Shown: positions 41,152-49,456, counted from the first letter of the stretch. The stretch: 64,000 bases of DNA from a bacterium (GCA_021848145.1 JAJZMX010000001.1:1-64000); one strand, 5' to 3'. The notes: generated by a model not told the origin, from the sequence alone. Numbers and translations are program-made.

Positions 41152-41160
41152 TGCTATACT
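41152..41160 (+). promoter_or_regulatory. Promoter of the tmRNA gene
   Basis: An extended -10 element TGC-TATACT (41155-41160) predicts a start near 41167, about 40 nt before the mature 5' end, so the precursor would have a 5' leader removed by RNase P. The leader contains a bulged hairpin (GTGACAGA with TCTGTTCAC, 41171-41192). Confidence 0.5.
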
Positions 41161-41206
41161 TTAAATAGTGTGACAGAGGTGATCTGTTCACATGTGATAA
41201 CGAATG

Positions 41207-41594
41207 GGGCTGAATTTAGCTCGACGTTGGATTTACAGATTAGATCAGCAGGCCGCTTGTCAGCGTTATAGGCAAACTACAAGTAAATGCAAACGCATTT
41301 CATCGCGTAGCTGATGCAGCAAAGAACTTGTTCCGCGCTCCAGCTTTCGCACCAGCTTTAGTTTAAATCTAAAGCAACGCCAAGTTTGATTCCAGGTAGA
41401 ACAAAGGCGTTTCATATCTTCTGGATGCGGTAAGTTAATGTTCAGGTAATTTATCTAAGTCTTACTGAATTGCAGCGACGGAATGTTGGTTCGTTTAAAT
41501 AGTCGTCGTTAAGATTTTTAAAGCGAACTATACCTGTAGAAGACTAATCAAAGTAAACCTTCGGACCCGGTTGCAATTACCGGCAGCTCCACCA
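41207..41594 (+). ncRNA. ssrA: Transfer-messenger RNA (tmRNA)
   Basis: The 388-nt one-piece tmRNA rescues stalled ribosomes by alanine charging and trans-translation of a degradation tag. The 5' end GGGGCTGAATTTAGCTCGAC pairs its GGGGCTG with CAGCTCC before the discriminator A and encoded CCA at 41592-41594. The T arm is CCGGT-loop-ACCGG. A pseudoknot-like pairing CTTGT/ACAAG (around 41258 and 41280) marks PK1. The tag frame ends at TAA 41364-41366 with the peptide end FRAPAFAPALV. The resume codon is GCA at 41295 (11 nt after PK1) or GCA at 41289, giving a tag of 23 or 25 residues, longer than the usual 10-15 or so. A terminator follows at 41605-41629. Confidence 0.93.
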
Positions 41595-41604
41595 TAAGCA
41601 TCAT

Positions 41605-41629
41605 GACCTTTGTGATAAGAGGTCTTTTT
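41605..41629 (+). terminator. Rho-independent terminator of tmRNA
   Basis: GACCT (41605-41609) pairs with AGGTC (41620-41624), followed at once by TTTTT (41625-41629). It lies 10 nt after the CCA of the tmRNA. Confidence 0.75.
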
Positions 41630-41689
41630 AATTCGGTATCATTATGCTATTGCTTGCTCAATCATTATATAAGTAGTAAACATATACTA

Positions 41690-42310
41690 ATGTTTGAAAT
41701 AGAACGTACTGAATTAGTACAGGGTCCGGTAATGCCATGGACTCCTTCGGAAGGGATGATAGCCTTTACTGATTGTCTTTTATCGAGCGGTGATGACCTA
41801 GATAAGGCTTTGGGTGAGGCTCTTAGGGAAAGATGTTTTGTTAAGGAGTTTCCTGCTCTTCCGAATGGAAAAGCGAGAGCTGTGGTTGGGGAAAGGGATG
41901 TTCTAATAGAAGCAGAGTTTAGGTTTGGTATTAAAATAAATCCGGCTAAGTTAAGTCTTAGCGGCCTAAAGATGCTTTTGTCTCATACTGGAGAAGGAGA
42001 TACTTCAGCGGAAGCTATAAGAAATGCTCTAAATAAGGTGTTAGAATCAAGACAAAAAGGCACAGAAAACGGAGTTCTTGAATTTCATGGGATTAGGATG
42101 GATCCGGATACTGGTTTAAGTATTGCTATATACAGGCCGAGTAGCTTTAGACAACCAAGACAATGGACTTTGGAGTTTTTCAGGGAAGGTGAAGAGGAGT
42201 CTTGCAGAACAGAAACAATTCCTATGCTTTATGATTCGCTATTTGGTATTGAAGCATCAGACATTCAAAACCTCCACTCAGCAATCGACCGTCTAATTAG
42301 TAAAAATTAA
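41690..42310 (+). CDS. Hypothetical soluble protein, 206 aa
   Basis: The soluble alpha/beta-looking protein is not recognised. I begin it at the ATG at 41690 (MFEIERTELVQGPVMPWTPS) because the 29 residues before it read as non-coding and cover the tmRNA terminator. No membrane segment, no metal motif. The segment SGLKMLLSHTGEGDTSAEAI and the strand-rich part NGVLEFHGIRMDPDTGLSIA suggest a two-layer fold. It precedes the pyrB-like gene by 30 nt and may share its transcript. Confidence 0.6.
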   Translation: MFEIERTELVQGPVMPWTPSEGMIAFTDCLLSSGDDLDKALGEALRERCFVKEFPALPNGKARAVVGERDVLIEAEFRFGIKINPAKLSLSGLKMLLSHTGEGDTSAEAIRNALNKVLESRQKGTENGVLEFHGIRMDPDTGLSIAIYRPSSFRQPRQWTLEFFREGEEESCRTETIPMLYDSLFGIEASDIQNLHSAIDRLISKN

Positions 42311-42340
42311 ACTAAGTCAAAAGGTGCAAGGAATAGGGTC

Positions 42341-43279
42341 ATGTATCACATCTTAGCTTCAGAACAATTTTCTCCTCAACAACTTGAAGGACTTTTTGTT
42401 AAAGCTGATGCTTTTCGTGAAACGGATAAAAATATTGGCGATAGACGTGAAGTTATGGTCAGGCATTTCGGTAGGCTTGTTGTTTCTATGTTCTATGAAG
42501 CTTCAACGCGGACTAAATTTAGTTTCGGTATAGCTGCAAAAAAGTTAGGGATCAGCGTAGAAGGAACGGAAAACGCGTCAGAATTTTCTTCTGCGGCTAA
42601 AGGTGAATCTATCGAAGATACAGTCAAAGTTTTAAACGAGTATGGCATAGACGGCATAATCTTGCGCACCAAAGAGGAAGGGCATGCTAATTTAGCGGCT
42701 AGTGTCAGCAAGGTCATGGTTATTAACGGAGGAGACGGAAAGGGTGAACATCCAACCCAGGCTGCACTAGATATGTATACAATTCGTAATGAATTTGGTC
42801 GTTTAGATAGTCATAATGTTGTAATTGGTGGGGACTTAGCCCATGGAAGGACGGCCCGCTCTCTAGCATTATTACTGTCCAAATACCCTAATAATAAAAT
42901 TACATTTGTATCCACTCCAGAACTTCAAATCAGTGAGGATATCAAAGCAAAACTTAGAGAACATAACACACAATACAAAGAGACGAGTGAAATGTTTGAT
43001 GCGCTAAGGGATGCTAATGTTGTTTACTGGACAAGGCTACAACTAGAAAGACTAAATAAAGAAGAGCAACTAAGTCTAGGCCAAGAAAGTTTTGTTTTAG
43101 GTGCAGCTGCCTTGGAGGTTTTGCCTAAAGAAGCTATTATTATGCACCCATTGCCTAGACAGGGTGAATTACCGGTTACGACCGACGATGACCCTAGGGC
43201 AAGGTATTTTAGGCAAGCCGGAAATGGACTTTATGTCCGAATGGCGATGCTAGACGACAATATGCAGGATTTAGCCTAA
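42341..43279 (+). CDS. pyrB: Aspartate carbamoyltransferase-like (ATCase) catalytic chain
   Basis: The 312-residue transcarbamoylase has the carbamoyl-phosphate site SMFYEASTRTKFSF (family pattern F-x-x-x-S-T-R-T), the HPTQ motif in GKGEHPTQAALDMYTI, and IMHPLPRQGELPVTTDDDPR with YFRQAGNGLYVRMAML. These match aspartate rather than ornithine carbamoyltransferases: HPLPR and the VD-P-YF-Q-NG-RMALL end are ATCase features. No pyrI regulatory chain and no other pyrimidine gene is in the window. A partial or salvage-linked pathway is possible in a reduced genome. Confidence 0.9.
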   Translation: MYHILASEQFSPQQLEGLFVKADAFRETDKNIGDRREVMVRHFGRLVVSMFYEASTRTKFSFGIAAKKLGISVEGTENASEFSSAAKGESIEDTVKVLNEYGIDGIILRTKEEGHANLAASVSKVMVINGGDGKGEHPTQAALDMYTIRNEFGRLDSHNVVIGGDLAHGRTARSLALLLSKYPNNKITFVSTPELQISEDIKAKLREHNTQYKETSEMFDALRDANVVYWTRLQLERLNKEEQLSLGQESFVLGAAALEVLPKEAIIMHPLPRQGELPVTTDDDPRARYFRQAGNGLYVRMAMLDDNMQDLA

Positions 43280-43362
43280 CCATTATCACGTAAAAACTTC
43301 AATATTCGCGGGTCCACAAAATAGAGAGCGATCCTTAGGAACACGCATAAAACTCAGGAACA

Positions 43363-43391
43363 TTGCAGAAAAATGGTACATATGTTATAAT
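43363..43391 (+). promoter_or_regulatory. Promoter of the leaderless GGDEF gene
   Basis: TTGCAG (43363-43368) and a perfect TATAAT (43386-43391) are spaced by 17 nt. The predicted start of transcription is 43398, the second of two close ATGs, which decides the likely start codon. Confidence 0.65.
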
Positions 43392-43397
43392 ATGCAC

Positions 43398-44075
43398 ATG
43401 GGCGAGTTCCCTTTGAATAATCCTTATTACGATGCGGCAATAGCTGAGAACGCTGTGCTTAGAGAGAGGTTACGTAGACTTCTAGAAGATAATGCCAGGC
43501 AAGAACGAAGAATTGCCGAACTGGGTCATATGGCCACTGTTGATGCTGTTACTGGAGTTTTAAATAGCAACACTATTCGTGGTCTTTTAAGAGACAAGAT
43601 TGAAAGATACAATGGTACTCCTTTTGCTTTGTTTGTTGGTGACGTGGATAGATTTAAAGACGTTAATGATACTTTAGGCCATGATCGTGGGGATGAATTA
43701 TTAAATCTGATTGGATCATACCTAGATGATCACTTACGCCAATCTGATGTTAGCGGTGTTGTCGGTAGGCCTGGAGGAGATGAGTTCTGGATTATAGCCG
43801 ACCTTATTCCTAGAGCCGATAGGTTCGAAGGCGATCGAATGACTCCTGAAGAGAGATGCAAAAAACTTCATATGAAGCTAGATTCGGGACTTAAAGCTGT
43901 AATCGCAGAGTTTAGAAAGAGCCAAAACCCAGGTGAATTGGTTCTGCCAGAAGGAGTTGGGACTCTTTCAATTGGATATGCTATTTACGTGCCAGGTGAA
44001 TCTGTTAAAGATTTCACTAGTCGTGTAGATAAAAACATGTATACGGAAAAACGTTCTAGAGTGGATGAAAAATAA
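43398..44075 (+). CDS. Diguanylate cyclase-like GGDEF protein
   Basis: The 225-residue soluble protein has a short N-terminal coiled coil (ENAVLRERLRRLLEDNARQE) followed by a GGDEF domain. DAVTGVLNSNTIRGLLRDKI opens the domain, FVGDVDRFKDVNDTLGHDRG carries the metal-binding Asp, and the active-site loop reads PGGDEF near residue 125. With the loop intact, synthesis of c-di-GMP from two GTP is plausible. No EAL, HD-GYP or PilZ protein is in the window. The start at 43398 is set by the promoter (leaderless). Confidence 0.9.
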   Translation: MGEFPLNNPYYDAAIAENAVLRERLRRLLEDNARQERRIAELGHMATVDAVTGVLNSNTIRGLLRDKIERYNGTPFALFVGDVDRFKDVNDTLGHDRGDELLNLIGSYLDDHLRQSDVSGVVGRPGGDEFWIIADLIPRADRFEGDRMTPEERCKKLHMKLDSGLKAVIAEFRKSQNPGELVLPEGVGTLSIGYAIYVPGESVKDFTSRVDKNMYTEKRSRVDEK

Positions 44076-44155
44076 TTCCTTTTCAACACATAGATGGTGT
44101 AATTAGCCAAATTTCTTGACCGCAGCCTAAAGCGGGACTACGCTTAAAAATAGCG

Positions 44156-45418
44156 ATGCTAACATTTGAAAAAGCAAAAAATTACGTTGGTTCTCTCGCA
44201 AGAAAAGAGCATGTGCTTACCCCTGAAGAGGTCGCTCCAGCAAGGGAGTATATCCGTAATTATTGGCAGCACTTAATCCGTTACCACCCAAAGGATGAGG
44301 GAAGCCTAATAGGCTTGCCGCACCCATACCTTGTACCTTCCCGAGCGGAAGGGCATGAATTTGACTTTGACGAGTTGTTTTACTGGGATAGTTTCTTTAT
44401 GGTCCAGGCACTTTGGGATGATGACCACAAGGAACTAGTCTTGGGTATCCTTGATGATTTAGTCTACTTATTTAAGAACTTCGGTATAATTCCTAATTCA
44501 TCACAGCACTATATGACTGGAAGGTCACAGCCACCCTTCCTTACCTCTTTTATTATTGATGCGGAAAAACACTACCAGATGGACATTGGTTGGCTAAACG
44601 ACCATATGAATGCCGCAAAGGATGAATACCGGAGTGTTTGGATGGGGGAGCATAAGCCGCACGCACGCCAGGTATATCGGGGCTTGAGCCGGTACTATGA
44701 CACTAATTACCTAAACGACATTGCTGAAACAGAAAGCGGATGGGATATGACGCCTCGCTTTTATCGTAGAGCACTTAACTTTTTGCCAGTAGATCTAAAC
44801 GCCCTTCTTTATAAATATGAAACGGATTTTGCAAAACTAGCTCGAGTAAATAACGATTGGGAAGAAGCTGGTAAATGGGAGTCGGCAGCAGAAACTAGGC
44901 AGGAAACCATGAACGAACTAATGTGGGATAAATCCAAAGGTCTTTATTATGATTATGATTATACCAGGCGCAAGCGGGGTGGAATTCCCTCTCTGGCGTC
45001 ATACTTTCCAATGTGGGCTGGTATGGTGAGCGATGAGCAGGCAGTAGTAATGGTAGATGCTCTCAAACGTTTTGAAAACAAAGGTGGTTTAGCTACAACC
45101 GACTTTACGCCATCAGCGCAGTTTACTTCTCTGCCCACTCAGTGGGCATATCCTAATGGCTGGGCGCCCTTACACTACATAGTAGTACAAGGGCTGGAAC
45201 GCTACGGCTATCATCATGATGCCAGGAGGATAGCTACCAAATGGCTTATCTGTAATTTAGAATGGTTTAATCGACACGGTGTTTTCTTGGAGAAATACAA
45301 TGTAGTTAATCCAGATAAACCGCCCCAGAAAGGCCTTTATCCATCTCAGGTTGGCTTTGGCTGGACTAATGCGATTTTTGAGCGGTTTTGCCATGACTAT
45401 GTCGACCGCCCCGTATAA
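44156..45418 (+). CDS. Trehalase-like glycoside hydrolase (GH37)
   Basis: The 420-residue (alpha/alpha)6-barrel enzyme splits trehalose into two glucoses. Family marks: FYWDSFFMVQALWD near residue 75, IPNSSQHYMTGRSQPPFLTS, ETESGWDMTPRF with the catalytic Asp, QWAYPNGWAPLHYIVVQGL (trehalase signature) and FLEKYNV with the second catalytic acid near the C-terminus, then GFGWTNAIF. There is no signal peptide, so it acts in the cytoplasm. No trehalose transporter or synthase is nearby. The family is firm; the exact substrate is likely but not certain. Confidence 0.88.
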   Translation: MLTFEKAKNYVGSLARKEHVLTPEEVAPAREYIRNYWQHLIRYHPKDEGSLIGLPHPYLVPSRAEGHEFDFDELFYWDSFFMVQALWDDDHKELVLGILDDLVYLFKNFGIIPNSSQHYMTGRSQPPFLTSFIIDAEKHYQMDIGWLNDHMNAAKDEYRSVWMGEHKPHARQVYRGLSRYYDTNYLNDIAETESGWDMTPRFYRRALNFLPVDLNALLYKYETDFAKLARVNNDWEEAGKWESAAETRQETMNELMWDKSKGLYYDYDYTRRKRGGIPSLASYFPMWAGMVSDEQAVVMVDALKRFENKGGLATTDFTPSAQFTSLPTQWAYPNGWAPLHYIVVQGLERYGYHHDARRIATKWLICNLEWFNRHGVFLEKYNVVNPDKPPQKGLYPSQVGFGWTNAIFERFCHDYVDRPV

Positions 45419-45430
45419 TGTATCTAAAGC

Positions 45431-45507
45431 GGGGCTATAGCTCAGTTGGCTAGAGCGCAGCATTCACATTGCTGAGGCCCATGGTTCGAGTCCATGTAGC
45501 CCCACCA
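45431..45507 (+). tRNA. tRNA-Val(CAC)
   Basis: The 77-nt cloverleaf has an acceptor GGGGCTA/TAGCCCC, a D arm GCTC/GAGC, an anticodon stem CAGCA/TGCTG with loop TTCACAT (anticodon CAC, reading GUG), and a T arm CATGG/CCATG with loop TTCGAGT. The CCA end is encoded. It is the only tRNA in the window. Confidence 0.95.
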
Positions 45508-45523
45508 ATAGTTAGGAGAAACA

Positions 45524-45955
45524 ATGACAAAATCCACTAGTACTTGTCCATTTTGTAACTTAGGGGGAAGGGTACTTAAAGAAAACAATTATGCCCAGGC
45601 ATTTTTAAGCAATCCCCGTAAAGTACCCGGCCATTTTTTGGTTACGCCCAAAAGACATATTGAAAAACCCTGGGAATTAACAATAGAAGAGCTTAATGAC
45701 ATCTTCGAGCTGATATTTTTCATTGAAAAGAAGTTAGTTAGCAAATTGGGAGAAGGAGTAGATATCCGCCAGAATTACCGTCCTTTCATGGAGATGGGTC
45801 GCTTAAAACAGAATCATGTGCATTTCCACGTTTACCCCCGCTACAATGAAGACTACCTATACCAAGTATCTGAAAAGTACGAGACCGACTTATTCACAGA
45901 TCTTGATCCAGGCGAAAATGAAGAATTTGCAAAATTGCTAGAAGATAATGGTTAA
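45524..45955 (+). CDS. HIT family nucleotide hydrolase/transferase
   Basis: The 143-residue protein has the histidine triad in LKQNHVHFHVYPRY (H-V-H-F-H-V), which provides the nucleophilic His for cleaving AMP or other nucleotide conjugates. The N-terminal CPFCN pattern (residues 8-12) may bind a metal, as in some HIT subfamilies. HFLVTPKRHIEKPWELT is the typical strand before the helical hairpin. It overlaps the NUDIX gene by 8 nt, so both are co-expressed. Both act on nucleotides, probably as house-cleaning enzymes. Confidence 0.9.
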   Translation: MTKSTSTCPFCNLGGRVLKENNYAQAFLSNPRKVPGHFLVTPKRHIEKPWELTIEELNDIFELIFFIEKKLVSKLGEGVDIRQNYRPFMEMGRLKQNHVHFHVYPRYNEDYLYQVSEKYETDLFTDLDPGENEEFAKLLEDNG

Positions 45956-46409
45956 GATTAGTTACGGTATTTTGCTATTTAGAGAAGTGGGTAGTGAGAT
46001 TTTTGTCCTTTTAGCTCACCCTGGTGGACCCTTGTGGGGGAAAAAAGACTTCTGGACAATACCTAAAGGCGAAGCCAAGCCAAATGAAGACAAAATAAGT
46101 ACTGCTAAACGGGAATTTAGCGAAGAAACAGGTCTACTTGCACCTGACTCAGAGCTTATTGATCTTGGGGAAATTACCCAATCGAGCGATAAAATTAACC
46201 ATATTTGGGCAGCTCGCACCACTAGTTCAGATACAAGTGGCTTTAAGAGTAATTATTTCCCTATGGAATGGCCTCTACATTCAGGACAATTGATGCAAGT
46301 CCCCGAGATAGATAAAATACAATGGTTTGATCTAGCTAGTGCTGAGATAAAACTGTTTGATAAGCAGAAGCAGTTTATATCTCGTTTAAGGGAAGCACTA
46401 GAACTGTAA
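45948..46409 (+). CDS. NUDIX hydrolase
   Basis: The 153-residue protein has a perfect NUDIX box, GEAKPNEDKISTAKREFSEE then TGL, the Mg-binding helix that cleaves a nucleoside diphosphate linked to another group. The opening SYGILLFREVGSEIFVLLAH and the LWGKKDFWTIPKGEA segment resemble the Ap4A or dinucleotide-type NUDIX enzymes in bacteria. The substrate is not determined. It overlaps the upstream HIT gene. Confidence 0.93.
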   Translation: MVKISYGILLFREVGSEIFVLLAHPGGPLWGKKDFWTIPKGEAKPNEDKISTAKREFSEETGLLAPDSELIDLGEITQSSDKINHIWAARTTSSDTSGFKSNYFPMEWPLHSGQLMQVPEIDKIQWFDLASAEIKLFDKQKQFISRLREALEL

Positions 46410-46432
46410 AGTTGCTAAAATATCTAAAGCTT

Positions 46433-47872
46433 ATGGGAAAATATTACGTAACAACATCCATACCTTATGTTAATGCAGAACCGCATATAGGCTTTGCAAT
46501 GGAGCTGCTTTATGCTGATGTATTAGCACGTTATGCTCGGGCGAACGGAGATGAAGTTATGTTTTCTACCGGCACGGATGAACACGGTGGCAAGATCGCA
46601 GAAAGAGCTAAAGAACAAAACCAAAGCATTCAAGAATATACAGACGGTATCTCTGCAAGGTTCAGAGAACTGGCTAAGGATCTGGACATCAGCAATAACC
46701 GTTTTATTCGGACTACTGACCCAGGTCATGAACAAAGAGCTGTCGAAATTTGGAAGCGGCTTAAAAAAGATATATACAAAAGCCAATACGTTGGATGGTA
46801 TTGTACCGGTGATGAGGCCTTCTTTACTGAACAAGAAGTCAAGGAAAATAAAGGTGTCTGCCCGGCACATAACCGACCTTATGAGAAAATAGAGGAGGAG
46901 AATTACTTCTTTAAGCTAAGTGCCTACGCAGACAAAATTAAACATTCAATAACTGACAATAGTTTTGAGATAGTCCCGAAAAGCCGGCGAAATGAAATAT
47001 TGTCACTGATTGACAAAGGCCTTGAAGACATATCTATTAGTCGGCCGAAAGAGAAGATTGATTGGGGCATACAAGTACCTGGAGATCCCAAGCAAGTAAT
47101 GTACGTCTGGTTTGAGGCATTAATGAATTACATTACAGTTCTTGGATACCCCGAGCATGAAGATTTTAAGCTCTATTGGCCCGCAAATACACAAGTGATT
47201 GGCAAGGATATCCTGCGTTTCCATGCAGCTATCTGGCCAGCAATGCTATTAGCCCTGGAATTGCCACTGCCCAAGCAGCTATATGTACATGGATTTGTTA
47301 CTGCAGATGGAAAAAAGATGAGTAAAAGCCTCGGCAATGTTATTAACCCGTTCGATGTTATTAAAGTGCATGGCGTTGACGCTTTTCGCTATTACATGCT
47401 TAGGCATATCCCAAGCCATGAAGACGGCGATTTTAGTTGGGACAGGTTTAGTGAAGTCTATAACAGTGAACTCGCAAACGAATTAGGGAATTTAGTCCAG
47501 AGAAGTTTAGCTATGGCCATAAGCTATCTTGATGGTGATGTTGGCGAAATACCTTCACCTGAACACGACAGTACTGCGTACGTTGAGGCGATCAGGGAGT
47601 GTCATTTCGATCGAGCCCTTGACTCAGTTTGGGAACAAGTAAGGGGTCTAAACCAATATATTGACGAGGAAAAGCCGTGGGAAATTGCTAAATCTGGGGA
47701 TAAGGACCATTTGCGGGAAGTGTTGGCTTATCTTATGAGCAGTATTGCTGAAATAGCAACTTTACTTACTCCCTTTTTACCTCAAACTTCGGCAAAGATT
47801 ACCGAAGCACTCAATGGGGATAGAATAAAACGTATTGATGGCACTCTCTTTCCCAAAATTGAAACCAAATGA
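46433..47872 (+). CDS. metG: Methionyl-tRNA synthetase, short form
   Basis: The 479-residue class I synthetase charges tRNA-Met. It starts MGKYYVTTSIPYVNAEPHIG with the HIGH-type motif PHIG, has the connective peptide with YCTGDEAFFTEQEVKENKGV and a reduced zinc region (CPAH), and the KMSKS motif in DGKKMSKSLGNVINPFDVIK near residue 297. The helical anticodon domain follows. The C-terminal dimerisation/tRNA-binding (EMAP-like) domain found in many bacterial enzymes is absent. The ATG at 46433 fits the conserved N-terminus better than the TTG at 46412. Its stop overlaps tatD by 4 nt, a pairing also seen in Actinobacteria. Confidence 0.93.
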   Translation: MGKYYVTTSIPYVNAEPHIGFAMELLYADVLARYARANGDEVMFSTGTDEHGGKIAERAKEQNQSIQEYTDGISARFRELAKDLDISNNRFIRTTDPGHEQRAVEIWKRLKKDIYKSQYVGWYCTGDEAFFTEQEVKENKGVCPAHNRPYEKIEEENYFFKLSAYADKIKHSITDNSFEIVPKSRRNEILSLIDKGLEDISISRPKEKIDWGIQVPGDPKQVMYVWFEALMNYITVLGYPEHEDFKLYWPANTQVIGKDILRFHAAIWPAMLLALELPLPKQLYVHGFVTADGKKMSKSLGNVINPFDVIKVHGVDAFRYYMLRHIPSHEDGDFSWDRFSEVYNSELANELGNLVQRSLAMAISYLDGDVGEIPSPEHDSTAYVEAIRECHFDRALDSVWEQVRGLNQYIDEEKPWEIAKSGDKDHLREVLAYLMSSIAEIATLLTPFLPQTSAKITEALNGDRIKRIDGTLFPKIETK

Positions 47873-48678
47873 ATTTTGTTGATACTCATTGCCATATCCA
47901 ATCTATTGGCCAAGACATTTGGGAGGACCATACAACTAAACTATGGCAGAATTCCGGTTTATCCATTGAAGAAGTTATTAAAAAAGCCTATGAAGACAGA
48001 GTAGCTAAACTCATATGTGTCGGTTGTGATTTAGAAGACAGTAAGCTAGCAGTTAATTTAGCTATAAAGTATTCAAACTTATATTCCTCTATTGGCATTC
48101 ATCCTCATGAGGCGAAAAAATATGCGGGAAAGGCTTCACTTTTAAATGAATTCGCTGAACTTGGCAAAAAGGAGAGTGTTGTGGCTATAGGTGAATGTGG
48201 TTTAGACTATTTTTACAATCATTCTGATCCGAGTTTACAGGCCGAAATACTACACTTTCAACTTAATTTGGCCCAAGAGAAAAAATTACCAGTTATTTTT
48301 CACGTCAGGGAGGCCTTTGATGATTTCTGGCCTATCTTTGATAGCTATAAGGGCATTAGGGGCGTCCTGCACAGTTTTACTGACTCAATCAAAACTCTGG
48401 AGAGCGCTTTAGCAAGGGATCTATTCATTGGAGTTAACGGTATAGCGACATTTGCTAAAGAAACCGAAATGCAAGCAATGTTTAAAAATATCCCACTTGA
48501 CAAACTACTCCTTGAAACTGACTCACCGTACTTGACTCCAACCCCTTATCGTGGTACTATAAATGAGCCAAAACATGTAGTGACTGTGGCAAAATATTTG
48601 TCTGGAATTAAAGAAATCAGTTTAGAGGAGGTAGCGCGAAAAACTTCAGCAAATGCGGACTTGCTTTTTGCGTTATAA
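47869..48678 (+). CDS. tatD: TatD family metal-dependent DNase
   Basis: The 269-residue TIM-barrel hydrolase has the metal ligands His-x-His in FVDTHCHIQSIG and the Glu in AIGECGLDYFY. Further His residues are in IFHVREAF and GVLHSFT, and the Asp is in LLETDSPYLTP. TatD enzymes act as 3'-5' DNA exonucleases in DNA quality control. It is coupled to metG by an ATGA overlap. Confidence 0.93.
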   Translation: MNFVDTHCHIQSIGQDIWEDHTTKLWQNSGLSIEEVIKKAYEDRVAKLICVGCDLEDSKLAVNLAIKYSNLYSSIGIHPHEAKKYAGKASLLNEFAELGKKESVVAIGECGLDYFYNHSDPSLQAEILHFQLNLAQEKKLPVIFHVREAFDDFWPIFDSYKGIRGVLHSFTDSIKTLESALARDLFIGVNGIATFAKETEMQAMFKNIPLDKLLLETDSPYLTPTPYRGTINEPKHVVTVAKYLSGIKEISLEEVARKTSANADLLFAL

Positions 48679-48691
48679 TAGAACTTTGGTT

Positions 48692-49075
48692 ATGGGAATG
48701 TTTAACGATTCAGAGGAAAAATTTAAGGGAAGGGAAAACGAAGTCGAGCATAGGCTTCGTGTAGTTATTGAAGGCGTTGCTACAGCCGAAGGACAGGCAA
48801 GGGGTGAACTTATAGTTCGTGGACTTGGTGAACACATTAAAGAGCCTAAAGAAGCAGACGCTAGTATAACCCAAGAACCGTTACCTGTTGTGGTGGAAAG
48901 TGTAGCAATTGCTCCCAGCGAAAATAGTACTCAGGAAAGTGTAGCTAACCAGGGTAATGTATTCGATTTGAGCGTGGAACAAGCTCGAAGAGCTGCTTTA
49001 AGTGTTTATGACGAAGGTACTAACAATAGTGAGCAGGATGACAGATTGTTTCTAGATTATCCTGATGCTGCTTAA
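48692..49075 (+). CDS. Hypothetical acidic protein, about 127 aa
   Basis: The protein has a charged helical N-terminal half (EEKFKGRENEVEHRLRVVIE, then GVATAEGQARGELIVRG) and a Ser/Thr/Val-rich, acidic, flexible C-terminal half. No domain is recognised. I start at ATG 48692, after tatD, because the 13 residues before it overlap tatD in another frame. TATAAT lies at 48674-48679, which would start transcription a few nt before this ATG. Confidence 0.55.
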   Translation: MGMFNDSEEKFKGRENEVEHRLRVVIEGVATAEGQARGELIVRGLGEHIKEPKEADASITQEPLPVVVESVAIAPSENSTQESVANQGNVFDLSVEQARRAALSVYDEGTNNSEQDDRLFLDYPDAA

Positions 49076-49089
49076 TAGATTTAGTTACT

Positions 49090-49446
49090 ATGATTGATTC
49101 GATTAAAAAAGCCCTATCAGTACCGATCAAGGATATGAAAGATATTATCCATTATGAGGGTAGAATTGGTGGCCAGTTATTTGGTCCTATTCCCGAGAAG
49201 CAGAACAGGGAATTCTTTTGTTTGGATGAGCGAACATGGGTTTGGCACGAGGAATGGAGCGACAAATTTGGTCGCCGTCACAGTACTACTACTCGTTATG
49301 ATGTAAGACCAAACGGAATTTTCAAGACTCAAGGTAATTCCGTTTATAGACGGTTAAGTGATGACGAACTGCTTAATTTCTACGAAGCAGTTAAGCTATA
49401 TGGCGATAAAGTCATACCAGAATTAAAGAAATTAGCTAACCAGTAG
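49090..49446 (+). CDS. Conserved-looking hypothetical protein, 118 aa
   Basis: The soluble protein has a two-part layout: an N-terminal helix (DSIKKALSVPIKDMKDIIHY) and a beta-rich middle with many aromatics (EFFCLDERTWVWHEEWSD, then TTTRYDVRPNGIFKTQ), closed by a helix (DDELLNFYEAVKLYGDKVIP). The strand-turn-strand with R-Y-x-V-x-P-x-G-I-x-K reads like a well-conserved small family found in CPR genomes, but I cannot name it. It is located between tatD and the cysteine desulfurase, 10 nt before the latter. Confidence 0.65.
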   Translation: MIDSIKKALSVPIKDMKDIIHYEGRIGGQLFGPIPEKQNREFFCLDERTWVWHEEWSDKFGRRHSTTTRYDVRPNGIFKTQGNSVYRRLSDDELLNFYEAVKLYGDKVIPELKKLANQ

Positions 49447-49456
49447 GCCTTTAGTC

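Noticed and set aside
41171-41192. Hairpin after rsmA as its terminator
   Set aside because: It has a bulged stem and no T-run, and it lies downstream of the tmRNA -10 box, so it belongs to the tmRNA leader.
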